Assembly: GCA_018806915.1 (NCBI GenBank)
Contig: JAGKQI010000068.1
Span: 51,971-115,970, forward strand
Length of the DNA stretch: 64,000 nucleotides
DNA from: Phytophthora colocasiae
Taxonomy: Eukaryota > Oomycota > Peronosporomycetes > Peronosporales > Peronosporaceae
Direction of reading: 5' to 3'
A program made the translations under genes and the position numbers. The stretch's first letter is position 1. Each line of letters opens with the position of its first letter. Shown here in pieces: positions 19,692 to 30,499 of this stretch. Under the pieces are notes generated by a model, which was not told the origin of the DNA, searched no databases, and saw only the letters and a list, made by a program, of their open reading frames with translations.

Positions 19692-22422
19692 TCAAAAGCA
19701 GGTTTTGGCCACGCCCTTGTACTCCTCCGTATTTTTGTTGCATAACCAGCATTTAGCATCATCCACAGAGCACCGCTCGCAGAAGAAAGTCGTCGCGTAT
19801 GACTTCTTCTTCCTGTCGGTCGAAGCAGAGCACAAACTTTGCAACAGCGCTGGCGGCGCTTTTGGACGTTGGAAACGGTAACCCAGTCTTCCGACTGCTC
19901 TAACACATGCGTAAGTCGGACCCGGAGCACGCTTGCGTTTGGAGGTGGTGGGTGGAGGTGTTGCCACTACACCCGAAAAGTCTTAAGCCTTGAATTGGAG
20001 TGAGCTGGTTCTGAAGCACCCCCAAACCATTTCCGACGGCCCATAGGTGTAGTACCAGCGATTTTGCTGCTTCTGTGTGAGAGATATAGGAGTTCACGAG
20101 GACCAGGTCGACAAAGCCTAGAAACAGCCCTTTGTAGTACTTCTTGAATCTTGTAGAAGTCTGCAGAGAATAGGCCTGGAGGCGGAGTTGGTCATGAACA
20201 TCAACTCCTCCCATCCAGCCTTGGTAGTCATTGACTGCGGTGGGGCACGACACGGAAACGGCACCAACTTGTTTCACCTTCCTTTGAATAGACGAAGTGG
20301 TCATCACAGCCCCGGTGCAAAGGTAATGGACCGGTTTGCGGTCCCACCAATGGAACGCAACCATTGATGGGATCGCGACAGAACGGGAAAAGGTAAATGT
20401 TCCGCGAGGAATATTGGCAGGCCGTGTTGCACTCTTTACCTTCAGGTTCTTGTCCAGTCCCAAACGGTTCACCATTACTGTACCCACCACGTAGATGTTC
20501 ATTTTGAGAAGCTCGACGGCGAGGAGAATGGAAGAGTAGTACCGGTCTACTACAACTGCATGCCAGCGATGACGCTCGTTCTGAGCAAGAACGATTCTCA
20601 GGTTTCGAACAACCGCCGCTGCTCCTGTCTTGTGGTCAAATGTGGAGCTGCCATCTTCCTCGATGTTGCGCTTGCCGGCGTACATCTCAAACCTGGTAAT
20701 TTACGCCATAAAATGCCAGTCAGCAGCTAGATGGGGTAAGTTACGACATAAATAAACGTACCTATGACAATATGCGGTACGTGAGTCACATGTCATGAAC
20801 ATCTTCGTCCCATAGCGGTGCGGTTTATCTGGTATAAACATTCTTGTGGTGTTCCGCTTAGACGTTGCAGGAAGAACGCCTTCATCAAACGAAAAGACGC
20901 CTGGTAACAACCAGCCCTCAAGGAAGCGTTGCTGCACCTTAGTGATGACCGGTCGGAGCTTCCAGAGCTTGTCCCGGTTCCTCTCACTCCTGATTGTCTA
21001 CGGAAATGTAGATCCCGCAGGATATCTTGGCATCTGTTGCGTCCCATAAAGTGGCCGAAGCTTCCGGCTGGAACCGCTCCATCCGCCACCATTGACCAGT
21101 GCGACCAGAAAGTTCTTCTGCGGGCACAACATCCGGGCGACAAGTAGGCCAATTACATGCAGGATTTCGTGTGTTTGGTATGGTGTCTTCGCCTTCAACC
21201 GTCGCTGAATGTTCTTGAGAGTCTCCTGCCGACGGTCCCCTTGTTTTGCTTGCCGTCTCTGAATTTCTCCAGCTCGCCGGTCAACTTGCTGTAGGGCGTA
21301 CACGTTCGACTCGTAGTTGATCATCACCCACATATATTTGGGCATGAAATAGAAGAACGTCAAAAGCGGTGAGTGGCACAGTCTGCGCAGCTCGCTGACG
21401 GGCTGTGCTTGCTCCATGTTGAGTCCTGGATAAGCGTCCACATCCGTCTCGTAAGAAGACGACACAGGCGTCCACTCTGTGCCATGCAGCGCGTCCTGAC
21501 GCTGTTGTACGCTGCGTCTGTCCAGAGCGTCCATCTGAAGAGAGGAGATATACGCCTCATCCATATCCGCAGCGTCGCCGTCAGAAATGACATCGTCACT
21601 GTCATCATCTTGCCGAGCGTTATCGGTACCTTCTTCCGAATCCTGGTAGGCTACGCCGTCGCTCTCACGTGAGCTGAAACTCTCGTACAGGCTGGGGTTT
21701 TCATCGTCCGGTACAAGTTGATGTCCTTTTCAGCTTTCAGTGGGTGGCATCGACGTGGACGTCTTGATTCTCCAGCTGGGGATTCATCGTCTGCTTCGTC
21801 AACGCTTTCAGCACCAGATGCCCTGGACAATAACTGCAATCCTGCGGCAGCTTCTTCCACTTGGGACGCATCGAGTACCAGGCCTTCTGGGGGCAAGTCA
21901 AATGCCCGTGTAACGGCAGACTGCGAGAGGTCAGGCTCTGACTCACTAGAAGAGCCGAACAAGTCGTCCATGGTGCGTTGAAAGCTGTATGCTGGTATCA
22001 ATCTGCGATGCCCTAACGCCTTCTTCTGTGCTGCTGTCACTCAGGCCGTTCGCCTCGTTGTCGCTCTCTCTGGGCCCGTCCTCGTCGATCAATCCGGCCT
22101 TCAGCGCATGCGCGACAACTGCATCCTCACCGACAAAAATCTCAGCACTACCGGGGGCCGAGTAACTCCATTCCGTCTGGAGACCACTAGGTTTTTTAGC
22201 AGTCCATCCAGCCGCTCGAAGCTGGCGCCAAAAGTGGCCGAAGTCTATATTGCGTGCAGTGGTGGTTGTGGCAGCGGCTGTGGCAGCGGCCTTCCCCCGA
22301 CGACTGGACCGGATACGCGCCATGGGGAAAATTCTGGAATGAGCTGTTGGCATTGCTGCGTATCCGAGAAACTGATCCCCTTCACCTACGCTTCCCGCTC
22401 TCCCTGTTTCTAACAATTTCAA
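19692..22422 (-). pseudogene. PiggyBac transposase of PB-2, frameshifted
   Basis: Read on the minus strand from 22,422: an amino-terminal domain (IDFGHFWRQLRAAGW, FVGEDAVV), an acidic Ser-rich linker in a second frame (22,040-21,651), then a catalytic part in further frames (21,564-20,998; 20,937-20,701; 20,685-19,900). The three acidic catalytic positions are present in VFSFDEGVLP, VVVDRYYSS and GGVDVHDQ. The tail is Cys-rich (CERCSVDDAKCWLC). One 69-bp intron (20,693-20,761) interrupts an Arg codon. At least four frame changes are needed besides the intron, so the gene is not functional as given. It is more complete than PB-1. Confidence 0.85.
20693..20761 (-). other. 69-bp intron in the PB-2 transposase
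   Basis: GTACGT donor and TTACCAG acceptor. Removing it joins TAYCHR to FEMYAGKR in register. The 71-bp counterpart in PB-1 sits at exactly the same codon. Confidence 0.75.
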
Positions 22423-22579
22423 AAAAACCTGTTGAATCTAATGTTTGTAAAGTGACTTGATTAAAGTATGAGAAAAAACTTTTCGAGCCAAATCCTGTTG
22501 TGACGCATCCTATGGCGTATCTTACGCCATAGAATTTTGGCTATGGCGTATCTTACGACGTTGGGACTGGAGGGGTTAA

Positions 22580-22713
22580 GCGAGCTGATTTGGACGGAAA
22601 GATGTGACGCGTTAGGTTTTTCTATTGTATAGCGATGGCCTTGTAGCTGTTATCCTGAAGCACATACCGGTGTAACATACGAAGGATAAATGAAGTCCCA
22701 ATCGGTTGGCATT
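22580..22713. other. Host sequence between PB-2 and element A
   Basis: The stretch with GCTGTTATCCTGAAGCACAT and ATCGGTTGGCATT is part of a family 5'-flank block, found in reverse at 5,450-5,515 and forward at 61,445-61,495. In both other places the sequence continues past GGTTGGCATT with no LTR. These are the unfilled versions of the element A site. Confidence 0.65.
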
Positions 22714-23254
22714 TGTCCCGTACCCGGGATTGCAGGACCCATTCCAGCGGTGGTGGACTCGAGCCAAGCTAGGATGAGGACCCGATCTAGGACCCGTAGG
22801 ATGGCTACACCACCCAGAGGCTACACTCCCGGTACCGTTCCTGTGGTACCGTATCACTAGGGTGATGTGCCCCTTGGAAAGATGGCGCTAGACGCTCGTG
22901 ATCCGGAAGCGTGGAGGTCCGCAGAGCTGCTCGGACCAATGGACGCCCCTGAAGGTGGGAAGATGCTACTCTCGTTGGGCGACAGGTGACTACTGCAAGG
23001 ACGGATGGCAGGTCATGGGCCCCGGTGTGTGAAGTGGACGAGGTGTCGTCCCTAGGAGCGTTGCGCTATCGCTCTCCTTATTTCTGTTAGTTGCGAATTT
23101 CCCTGGTCGAGAGAAGACAAGAACAAATTTACGTATTTTTATATTACTTAAAGCGTTCTACAAGACTCTACTTCGACAAACTCCGAGGCCCCACTCAGGA
23201 CTGTACTCACCCAAACAGCCACAGGTACCGACCCAGCCGGGGAGGTGCGCGACA
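22714..23254 (+). repeat. 5' LTR of element A
   Basis: 541 bp beginning TGTCCCGTACC and ending GCGCGACA. Both LTRs of element C match it in reverse orientation along their full length (50,565-51,104, clean; 58,019-58,589, with many extra bases). The left flank ends in CATT. The matching right flank is gone, so a target duplication cannot be tested. Confidence 0.9.
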
Positions 23255-23256
23255 TT

Positions 23257-23271
23257 TGGCGGAGAAGCAGG
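23257..23271 (+). other. Primer-binding site of element A
   Basis: TGGCGGAGAAGCAGG starts two bases after the LTR, as for a tRNA 3' end complementary to it and ending in CCA. Element C has the same position with small differences. I cannot say which tRNA. Confidence 0.4.
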
Positions 23272-23565
23272 GTACCTGTTAGCTGGAGAAGGTCTCGTTT
23301 GGTGTCAGGAGTTCCAGAACAACCTCAGAGGTGGCCGCGAAGTAGCAAGGTCTCGGGGCAGTCGAGTCAGGAACGGGTCGTTAACACGCTTGGCAAGCCA
23401 GAGGGCCATTTATAAGCCAACGCGTGGTGTGAACGTCGCCGGGAACACTCATCTACGAGAAACTACTGAGTCGCGGAACCGTTCTGCCGAAGTCGAGAGC
23501 GACCGAAGAGTCCAAGCGGACCGTTCGAAGGAGACAGTAGCCGTCGCTACTAGAAGCCAAGTGCT

Positions 23566-24735
23566 GTGCGCTTTATCTTGGAGTTGATTCCCTGGGTGGG
23601 ACCTCGACTTTACGCGAGCAGCAAGGAGGAAGTCCCGGAGGACTACATCGTGAAGGTGACGATGGAGACTCTCGGGCAAGGAAGCAACCCCTATGGGGCA
23701 GCCCCAGAGGGGGAGAGAGCGTTCTCAGGCGGATCTGAGAACGGAAGTGGAGGACACCGGTCGCTGGGCTCAGCGGACCGCTACTCCCGGGCAGGGAGCG
23801 TGCTGGAAGGTGACGCTCCGGATGTGACGACGACGGCAGGCCTCAGTGCAGTGAGGTCTACCGTTCTTCAGTGGGCGACCGGAGGAGGCAGAACGTCGAC
23901 TGAACAACCAGGAAGAAGTGTGGCTCCCAGAGTGGGATTTGGGAAGTCCGAGGACCCGAGTGCGGGCGACGCTTCAAGAAGAACGGTTCCTTCAGGGGAA
24001 GGAACCAACCCAAGTGAGTATGCTCGGGGAGCGCCCCGACAGCATACACCCTACGGTGAAGATCCCTTCGGCATGAACCCCCCTGAGCCGCTTGAGGAGA
24101 AGCCGAGCGCCGAGGAGCTCGCCTACCGAGAAGAGTACTACGGCCGTACTAGTAGAGATCCGGAACGCTACTGGCGAGCAGAGCCTTCCGCCTCGAGGCC
24201 TCCGGGAGCGTGGAGTTCCACCGGAGGGACCGTTCAGGCCCCAGTAACCTGGACGCAAGAGTACGCTAGCGAGCGTGCTCCTGGATATTCTGCGTTCGCT
24301 GAGTCGTCCCGACCGTCGATCCCAGCGTGGGAGGGAGTCAGTGACCCTGTGAAGAACGCTTCGTCGGCCTCGAAGACGCCTCAGACCAGGGGTGCGATAG
24401 CAAGTTACCGTAACGTAGCCATGAAGAACCCTTCGAGTCCTGGAGATTATGGACTTCACGGTCTGTTCCACCCGCCGGCCAGCCGGGTGCCTGTCGATCC
24501 GAAGCCGTCGACGATGATCTCGGCTTCTTCGCACCAGACCCCTGCTCCAGTGGACGTCTCGACCTATCCGGGAACGACCGGGTACCCTGAGCGCTCGACG
24601 CAACCTATGGGGATGCCCCCGCAACAACCGTTGCAGCGACAACAGCTACCGTATCGTCAACAACCGTTCCAGACATCGGCTCCAGACTCGACGGCCGCCC
24701 CGGTGAGGCCCTCGCAGCGAACACCCGGGCCCTGA
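23566..24735 (+). CDS. Element A leader/gag-proximal frame, Pro/Ser-rich
   Basis: 389-codon frame without recognised domain. The apparent start at 23,566 is a GTG. The first convincing ATG is in VTMETLGQG near 23,660, so the true start is uncertain. The protein is disordered in character, rich in Pro, Ser, Gly and Gln. The next frame starts about 100 bp after the stop and continues the same composition, so a frameshift probably separates what was one gag precursor. The equivalent in C runs on the minus strand at 55.9-57.7 kb. Confidence 0.45.
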   Translation: MRFILELIPWVGPRLYASSKEEVPEDYIVKVTMETLGQGSNPYGAAPEGERAFSGGSENGSGGHRSLGSADRYSRAGSVLEGDAPDVTTTAGLSAVRSTVLQWATGGGRTSTEQPGRSVAPRVGFGKSEDPSAGDASRRTVPSGEGTNPSEYARGAPRQHTPYGEDPFGMNPPEPLEEKPSAEELAYREEYYGRTSRDPERYWRAEPSASRPPGAWSSTGGTVQAPVTWTQEYASERAPGYSAFAESSRPSIPAWEGVSDPVKNASSASKTPQTRGAIASYRNVAMKNPSSPGDYGLHGLFHPPASRVPVDPKPSTMISASSHQTPAPVDVSTYPGTTGYPERSTQPMGMPPQQPLQRQQLPYRQQPFQTSAPDSTAAPVRPSQRTPGP

Positions 24736-24838
24736 AGACGTCGGTGATGAATCGAGGGTCGTATTACCCTCGGGGAGGCGGTGCCCCGAGCGGTCCATCA
24801 GGACAGCTCCCGTCGTCGGCCTCCTTAGCCACCCCGGG

Positions 24839-26122
24839 ATGTACCCTGGGCCTTCGCAACTTGGAGCGCCTACTGGAGCGTGGCATGGGTACGCTCACCC
24901 GCCTGCTCTTGGGCCCGCATTTCAGCCAACTCCTACCGTTCCTGCTCAGCAATTGTTCCCGGCCGTGCAGCCCTCGCAACCTGCTCAGCCTGTGATCGGT
25001 ATGCCGACGAGTATAAGGAACGCTATTAGGATGCTACAACCGTTCTATTCGGATGACTCCACTGCTGAGAGAGCTGGAAGTTTCTGGGAGTCGTTTGAGC
25101 GTGCTACAGTGGGTCTAGAAGATGTATTACGGTTGAGTGCGTTCCGTGAGTGCCTCAAGGGCAAGGCTGGAGACCAGTGGTGGGTGCACTCGAGCATCGA
25201 TGACTTCGACACGCTGAAGACGCGGTTCTACAGCCAGTTCATTTGTCAGACGCCTCAACAGCGCATCGAGTTGCTGAAGAAGACGACCCGATCGAGGGGA
25301 ATGTCACCGGAAGTGTGGGGTGACCTGATCTCTCGGTTGTGTGACGACGCACGCTGTTATGATCCGGATATGCGTTACCAGTACTTCCTGTCTGGGTTGA
25401 GGAACCGTGAATGGAAGGCCACGCTTTCGAACGCTATGGTCGACTCCATTCCTCAAGCCGTGACCGTTCTGCTATACAAGAACATGCATCTCCCGGTCGA
25501 GAACGACGCGGACTTCGAAGACGCGACGTCCTCCAAGGGTTCAGAGAATACGATGATGCAGCAGATGCTGAACTTGATGCAGCAAACGCAGAACATGTTG
25601 GCTCAACAACAGCAGCAGCAACAGCAGCAGTACGCTCACTCGAGCGTTCCGCAAACTGCTCCTACCATCGCTGTGGCTCACTACGAGGATCCTGCGTTCG
25701 AGAACGCTCCGCCCACCGTGAATGCAGTTGCTCCTGAGGGCCCGGTCAGAGGAATACGGCAAGGTCCGGACATGTACACGCAGGAAGGGAAGATAGTTTG
25801 CGGTCGATGCCACACCTTGGGGTGCAACCGCATTAACTGTCGTCGGGCTGGTGCTACTTGCTCGAATTGCAAGGTTAAGGGCCATGTGTATTTGGAATGT
25901 GAACAACCAAGAGGACAACAACAGCAGCAGAACCGTTCCAACTCGCAACCCGCTTCAAACAGGCAGACGAACGGTTATTACAGGAAACCTGGATGCTTCC
26001 TCTGCGACGGCACTGACCATCGAGTGGCCAATTGCCCAACGAAGAAAATACTTACTCAACTGTCGGCTCAAAGCAAGGCTGGAGGCTCGTCCGGGCAGGG
26101 ACCAGCGTCTAGGCGACAATAG
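24839..26122 (+). CDS. Gag protein of element A, with two zinc knuckles
   Basis: 427 codons from ATG 24,839. Residues ~55-240 fit a retrotransposon gag domain (WESFERATVGLEDVLRLSAF, AGDQWWVH, FLSGLRNREWKATL). A Gln tract follows (25,603-25,630). Next come two CCHC zinc knuckles: CSNCKVKGHVYLEC at 25,859-25,900 and CFLCDGTDHRVANC at 25,994-26,035, plus an extra Cys-rich piece just before. It would package element RNA in cytoplasmic particles. The frame is intact, unlike pol. The C copy encodes the same protein with many shifts. Confidence 0.85.
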   Translation: MYPGPSQLGAPTGAWHGYAHPPALGPAFQPTPTVPAQQLFPAVQPSQPAQPVIGMPTSIRNAIRMLQPFYSDDSTAERAGSFWESFERATVGLEDVLRLSAFRECLKGKAGDQWWVHSSIDDFDTLKTRFYSQFICQTPQQRIELLKKTTRSRGMSPEVWGDLISRLCDDARCYDPDMRYQYFLSGLRNREWKATLSNAMVDSIPQAVTVLLYKNMHLPVENDADFEDATSSKGSENTMMQQMLNLMQQTQNMLAQQQQQQQQQYAHSSVPQTAPTIAVAHYEDPAFENAPPTVNAVAPEGPVRGIRQGPDMYTQEGKIVCGRCHTLGCNRINCRRAGATCSNCKVKGHVYLECEQPRGQQQQQNRSNSQPASNRQTNGYYRKPGCFLCDGTDHRVANCPTKKILTQLSAQSKAGGSSGQGPASRRQ

Positions 26123-26178
26123 AAGAGGACAGGAGGAGAGGAAGGGGTGTCGACCCTTCCTCTTGTCTGACGAGCGAC

Positions 26179-26832
26179 ATGTCCGAGAACGCTTCTTCCT
26201 TTGAAGAAGGAGGAGTAGAGCGTTCGGAGGGAGAATATGCGGTTACCGCCGTAGGATTTGGGAGTGAAACGACTGAAATTGCTGTGAACGAGACTGTTAC
26301 TGAAGAAAGAGGAGAGCGTTCAGAGGAACGTTGGGAACGCCAGGGTCAGAGGATCCTAGCAGAGGCGAGCGTTCCCGAAGAGGAGAACAACTACAGAGAG
26401 GAGCGTTCAGAGGAACGTTGGGAACGCCAGGGTCAGAGGATCCTAGCAGGGGCAAGCGTTCCCGAAGAAGAAAGCAACTACGGCGAAGGACGTTCGGAGG
26501 AACGTTGGGAGCGTGCGGGTCAGAGGATCCAAGCAGAGGCTAGCGCTCCCGGAAGAGAGTTCATCTACGATTATCGAGAGGCTTCGGAACTACCCGAAGA
26601 AACTAGAGAAGGAACGCTACTACCAGCAGAGTACGAGGCCGCGGTGGTGTCCGAAGGAGAAGAGGATTACTTTTGCGATTACTATGCAGACTACAAAGAG
26701 ATCGCTAGTCTGGAAGAAGGAATACCGGTTGAGTTGACCGCGCAACTAGGAGTCGCTGGTAGCGTTCAATGGGACGAGAATGTTCCTGAGGAAGCTGAAA
26801 AGATAATGATGGCGAGACTGTTCCTGAAGTAG
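26179..26832 (+). CDS. Element A second frame, acidic with 29-residue tandem repeats
   Basis: 217 codons starting MSENASSFEEGG. Three head-to-tail 87-bp units begin at 26,314, 26,401 and 26,488, each encoding about ERSEERWERQGQRILAEAS plus a VPEEENNY-like tail. The protein is strongly acidic with no recognised domain. It lies between gag and the frame interrupted by B, and it is kept in C (54.3-54.9 kb), so it is a regular part of this element lineage. Confidence 0.55.
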   Translation: MSENASSFEEGGVERSEGEYAVTAVGFGSETTEIAVNETVTEERGERSEERWERQGQRILAEASVPEEENNYREERSEERWERQGQRILAGASVPEEESNYGEGRSEERWERAGQRIQAEASAPGREFIYDYREASELPEETREGTLLPAEYEAAVVSEGEEDYFCDYYADYKEIASLEEGIPVELTAQLGVAGSVQWDENVPEEAEKIMMARLFLK

Positions 26833-26840
26833 GAGGAGTT

Positions 26841-27672
26841 GTGGAGGGTGACATCAAGCGGAACGCTGAAGAAGAACGGTACAGAGTGCCGCCAGGTTCT
26901 AAGTCACCCAAGTTGGAGATGTCTAAGGAGTCGACGGAACGGTTTGACAGCGATGTGAGTGCTGTTCGAGTACTGTTCCAGGGACCCGCGTGCAAACACA
27001 ATAAGGACGCGGAGAGGATCTACGTACGCTTTTTGGCGGACTCTAAGTCAAGCGAGGAACGAGAGCGTGAAACAGAGGAGGGAGAAGGTGCAGGAGAAAA
27101 CAAGGACCAAGTCGGGGAGTCAGTTAGCCCACGAGAAGACAAAACCGCTGCAGTAGCGGATGAGGCGACGACTAAGGGCCCCGAGGTTTCTGGACGAAAA
27201 CCTGACACTGAAACGCTCCATCTGGAGGACGCTTCGTATCCGGACAAGGATGAAGAGTCTGGCGAAGAACGCTACGTAGAATCTGGAGGAACGGCTACCT
27301 TAGCGTCGGAGGATATAATGGAGAAGGGTAGCGAAGGGGTAAACCCTGTCGCCGGTGAGCCCGGGTCCCAAGCTGGGAAAGTGATTCCTAGAGGGAGACA
27401 ACCCAGGGCTAAGTTCTTCACAACCGAGGAGTTAGACGCATTGGAAGGAGGCCTCGCGTCTGCGGTTGGAGAAGAGAAGGAGGAGTTCGAGAAGGAGCTC
27501 GAGGATCGCCTGTTTCCTCTGAATGAGGTAGAGCTGAGGAGGCGTGTGAAGAAAAACAAAGAAGGAAAGAAGGAATTGACTCTCGCGGAGCTGAGCTGCA
27601 TCCTCAGCATCCCCGAAGAGACGCTGAAGAGAACGAAGGAGTCGTCGCCTGGTGAGCTGTCGACGCCAGAGT
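26841..27672 (+). pseudogene. Element A third frame, upstream half, cut by element B
   Basis: Frame from ATG 26,841, highly charged and Glu/Lys-rich, open until it runs into the LTR of B. The natural continuation lies at 35,527, where reading resumes in the correct phase after the duplicated AGAGT. Element C has the joined, uninterrupted sequence at 53.4 kb. No catalytic motif is visible. By position this would be a long spacer between gag and protease. Confidence 0.7.
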
Positions 27673-28084
27673 TGTAACGGGGTTACACGGCGCTGCGCGC
27701 CTTGGCTACAATAGGTGTGGTATACACCATCCAGGTCACAAGTCACAGATCCGTGTACAACACATAGTGTTTCTCACACGTCACACATGTAGCCAGTTGC
27801 TGGCTGTTAGCTCAGAGCCACACATTACATTTGATTAGGATTTAGTATGTTAGATACTAAATCCGTTACATTCAGGATTAGGGCAATAAAATAAATAAAA
27901 ATCAGTTTGCATTTTACATAATTAGTGTTAGTTCCTTTATTATAGGGACACTGATTGTGAGAGTCCCGTATTTAGTGGACTACTTGGTTCTTGTATAGAA
28001 CCGAAGGCTAGTGCCTTGCAAGCAGGACTCTACAAAGTCAGCCCAACTTCCTCTGTGCCGTGCACACCTACGCAGCCCGCTGCA
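27673..28084 (+). repeat. 5' LTR of element B
   Basis: 412 bp, nearly identical to 35,109-35,521. It opens with the palindrome GTAAC-GGG-GTTAC followed by GGCGCTGCGCGCC. Just inside, TGGTAACACTTG at 28,087 sits where a primer-binding site belongs. Confidence 0.92.
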
Positions 28085-28140
28085 TCTGGTAACACTTGTA
28101 GTCAATCCAACTCCTGAGTTGAAGACTGTTTCTCTGTGAG

Positions 28141-29110
28141 AATGGAGCCAGAAGCATACGCTCACTTGACTCCGAGTCAGCGGGACACGCTTAACAAGCT
28201 TACGTCCTTGCTGGGCCCTGAAGGTATGGCGCACCTTGCGTCTCAAGGGCCGGAGGCCGTCAACGCGCGCCTGGAGGCATTTGCCTCGTACGAGAACGCT
28301 CTCGTTGAGCACATTCAGCGGAATGTAAAGGAGTTAATCCCGCTCCGAGAGCTAAGCCCGTCACGCTCAGCGTGAAGACCTTTCACGGGCACGAAGGAGA
28401 GAACCTCCTATTGTGGACCCGAGAGGTCGAGATGGCCATGGGGCCGCTATGCTCCAGTTGGAAGGCCAACGCGTGGCGTTCGCCATCTCTAAGCTCGAAG
28501 GTCGAGCACGAGAATGGGCCTTGACGTCTGGGACGTCGGTAGAAATGGCCTTCCCCACTTGGGGTGAGCTTAAGGCCAAACTTACGCAAGTATTTGCTCC
28601 ACCTAACCAGGCGTATCGCGTGCGGTCACGCTTCCTCGCTTGCCGACAGGGCAAGAAGGACCTGGTGGACTATGTCCAAGAGCTGCGCACGCTCATTGCC
28701 GGTATGGCTGCCGACCCTCTACCTGAGGTGGTCACTGTGACTATCTTCATGGAAGGTCTGAGAGCTGGCGTGGCCAGGACAGGGAGGCATTCCGTCAGAA
28801 TCCTCGCACCTTCGAGGACGCTGTTAGCGTGGCATTGAATGCTGAACACAACTTTAAGTTGTCGAGGGTCGGTGCTAATAGCACAGGGTCCGGGGACCCG
28901 AACCCATGGACCTCAGCTATGCTGAGATGAAGTAGCCGAGCTACGAGCTGCGGTGCAGCGTATGAGCACTCGTCGGTGCTACACGTGTGGTAGTCCCACA
29001 CACCTGAGGCCCAACTGCCCTCTGCGCAAAGAGCGCGCCGGCCAGAATGGCCGCAACCCTGTCGCGGGTCCCGCTTTGGGCTCTGCCCAGGGAAACGACG
29101 GCTCCCAGTA
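28141..29110 (+). pseudogene. Gag of element B, frameshifted
   Basis: Starts MEPEAYAHLTPSQRD at 28,141. A shift near 28,370 passes to the frame 28,413-28,838 ([19 protein letters not shown] is lost in part; [10 protein letters not shown] and RFLACRQGKKDLVDYVQEL are clear gag-domain segments). A further shift leads to a CCHC zinc knuckle at 28,977-29,018 (CYTCGSPTHLRPNC). This is a typical chromovirus gag layout. At least three frame changes are needed. Confidence 0.75.
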
Positions 29111-29149
29111 GACGCGGGGCGGTCTACTGGGGAAGAACTGAGTTCTGCA

Positions 29150-30499
29150 GTGCGTGAGAGGCACTGGGGCTCAGCCCCGAAGAGCTCCGTGCTCTTGAAC
29201 ACGGAACGTGTGAGCAAGCAGGGCTTGCTGGTCGTCCATGTGGACGTGAAGGGCTTCGAGAAGCCGTGGATCGTGTTGATCGATTCAGGAGCGTCTGGCA
29301 ACTTCGTCAGACGCTCCACCGTTGCGGGTAGTCAGCAATATGCTGAGGCGCTTCGAGCGCGAAGAGGTGACACCGTCACTGTCCGTCTAGCGACGGGCGT
29401 CCGTGTCACGGCAGCCAAGGTCCCGATGGACCTACGGCTGAAGTTCTTGGACTTCGACAGACCTCATCCTTGGTATGGCGTGGCTGGAGCGCCACGAGCC
29501 ATGGATCGACTGGAGGTCGAAGACCTTAGGTGCTACGCACTTCTCTCCTAGTGGAGCTTTGGCGAGTCATGAACCCACCTCTGCTAGGAAGCAGAAGCGC
29601 TATTGGCGCGAGCATCGAGCCGAGTCGGCAATGATGCTGGAAGTCGGTGTGTCCGAGTTAGTGGACAGCACCGAGTGCGAGGATCGCAGCCCTGTTGAGC
29701 GCATAGCGCTGGTTGGCAGTGAGTCAACGTGTGGGCAAAGCTCACGTAACCCGAGTGACGCCGGTCATGGACCGTCACTGGATGCCGATGGCATCGGGCC
29801 TTACCAGGCCGTGAACTGTGGGGCGGCACGTACTCCGTCGAGTGATACTGGTCGTGGACCAAGTCGATCGCTGAGTGTCTCTGACACTGGACCTGTTACG
29901 GTCATTGATTGTGCAGCGGCACGTACTCCGCTGAGCGGCATCGGTCGTCGACCGAGTGGATCGCTGAGTGTCCTGACACTGGGCCGAGAGAGGCCGAAAC
30001 TTGTGCGACGGCACGTACTCCGTCGAGTAGACGATCTTCGGCTAGGCGAAGACGTCGTAAGGCCCTTCGGGCGAGACGCTCTGCGTCTGAGTCATCCGTG
30101 ACGTCAAGTGCCGACGCACCGGAGGGCTGTGGGCAGCTATACACTCTGGTTGATGGAGTGGGCGGTAGTGCCGAAGGCAGTGTCCTGCTGGACGACTTGC
30201 TAAGTGTTGACAAGCTCCTTGAGCTAGAAGAGATGTCCTTCGCCGACTTTGGCGATGCCTTGAAGGCTGGCGAATTCGCCGAGGTGGTCATCGTTCGACC
30301 TGAGGAGGAGTTAAACTCGTCGTCCCTCGTTGACGAGTCCGTCTTGGCCGAAGTCAAGAAGGCGTTGAACGCCAGGAGTGGATCGGAGATCCTCAAGAAT
30401 CCCTCCGGATCCCTTCCACTCCTTGCTGAAGGAATATGGAGACGTTGTCTCGAAGGAACCACCGAGTGGCCTGCCTCCCGACCGAGGCGTTCGTCATGA
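29150..30499 (+). pseudogene. Protease and linker of element B
   Basis: Frame 29,150-29,551 has an aspartic protease active site LIDSGASGNF near 29,276-29,305 and the family-typical downstream WLERHEPWIDW in the overlapping frame. After it comes a long linker carrying an imperfect tandem repeat of about 96 bp (GGCACGTACTCCG at 29,824, 29,920 and 30,011). It ends in an acidic stretch before RT (29,909-30,499). Several overlapping frames, so not continuous as written. Confidence 0.7.

Larger units (their letters stand above)
19194..22575 (-). mobile_element. PiggyBac-type transposon PB-2, complete with TTAA duplications
   Basis: TTAA at 19,190-19,193 and 22,576-22,579 flank an element whose ends read CCCCCCGGATCCCAA and, in reverse, CCCCTCCAGTCCCAA, an imperfect 15-bp terminal inverted repeat. 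Length is 3,382 bp. The paralogous locus at 58,870-58,873 has a single TTAA without insert, with matching flank on the secreted-gene side. TTACGACATT-like motifs lie near both ends (19,368; 22,553), and a TATGGCGTATCTTACGCCATA palindrome lies near 22,511. The transposase inside is broken. Confidence 0.85.

Noticed and set aside
23992..24642. 216-codon Arg-rich minus-strand frame
   Set aside because: Lies exactly opposite the leader frame of element A, has composition typical of a shadow of GC-rich coding sequence, and is not open in element C.
25603..25630. Microsatellite (CAG)n as an independent repeat feature
   Set aside because: It is a Gln tract inside gag, imperfect, and also present in C. 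Treated as part of the coding sequence.
29902..30462. 186-codon Ser-rich minus frame in element B
   Set aside because: Opposite the protease-RT linker with its tandem repeat. Unlike the 34-35 kb frames, there is a good sense frame here, so it is best read as a shadow.
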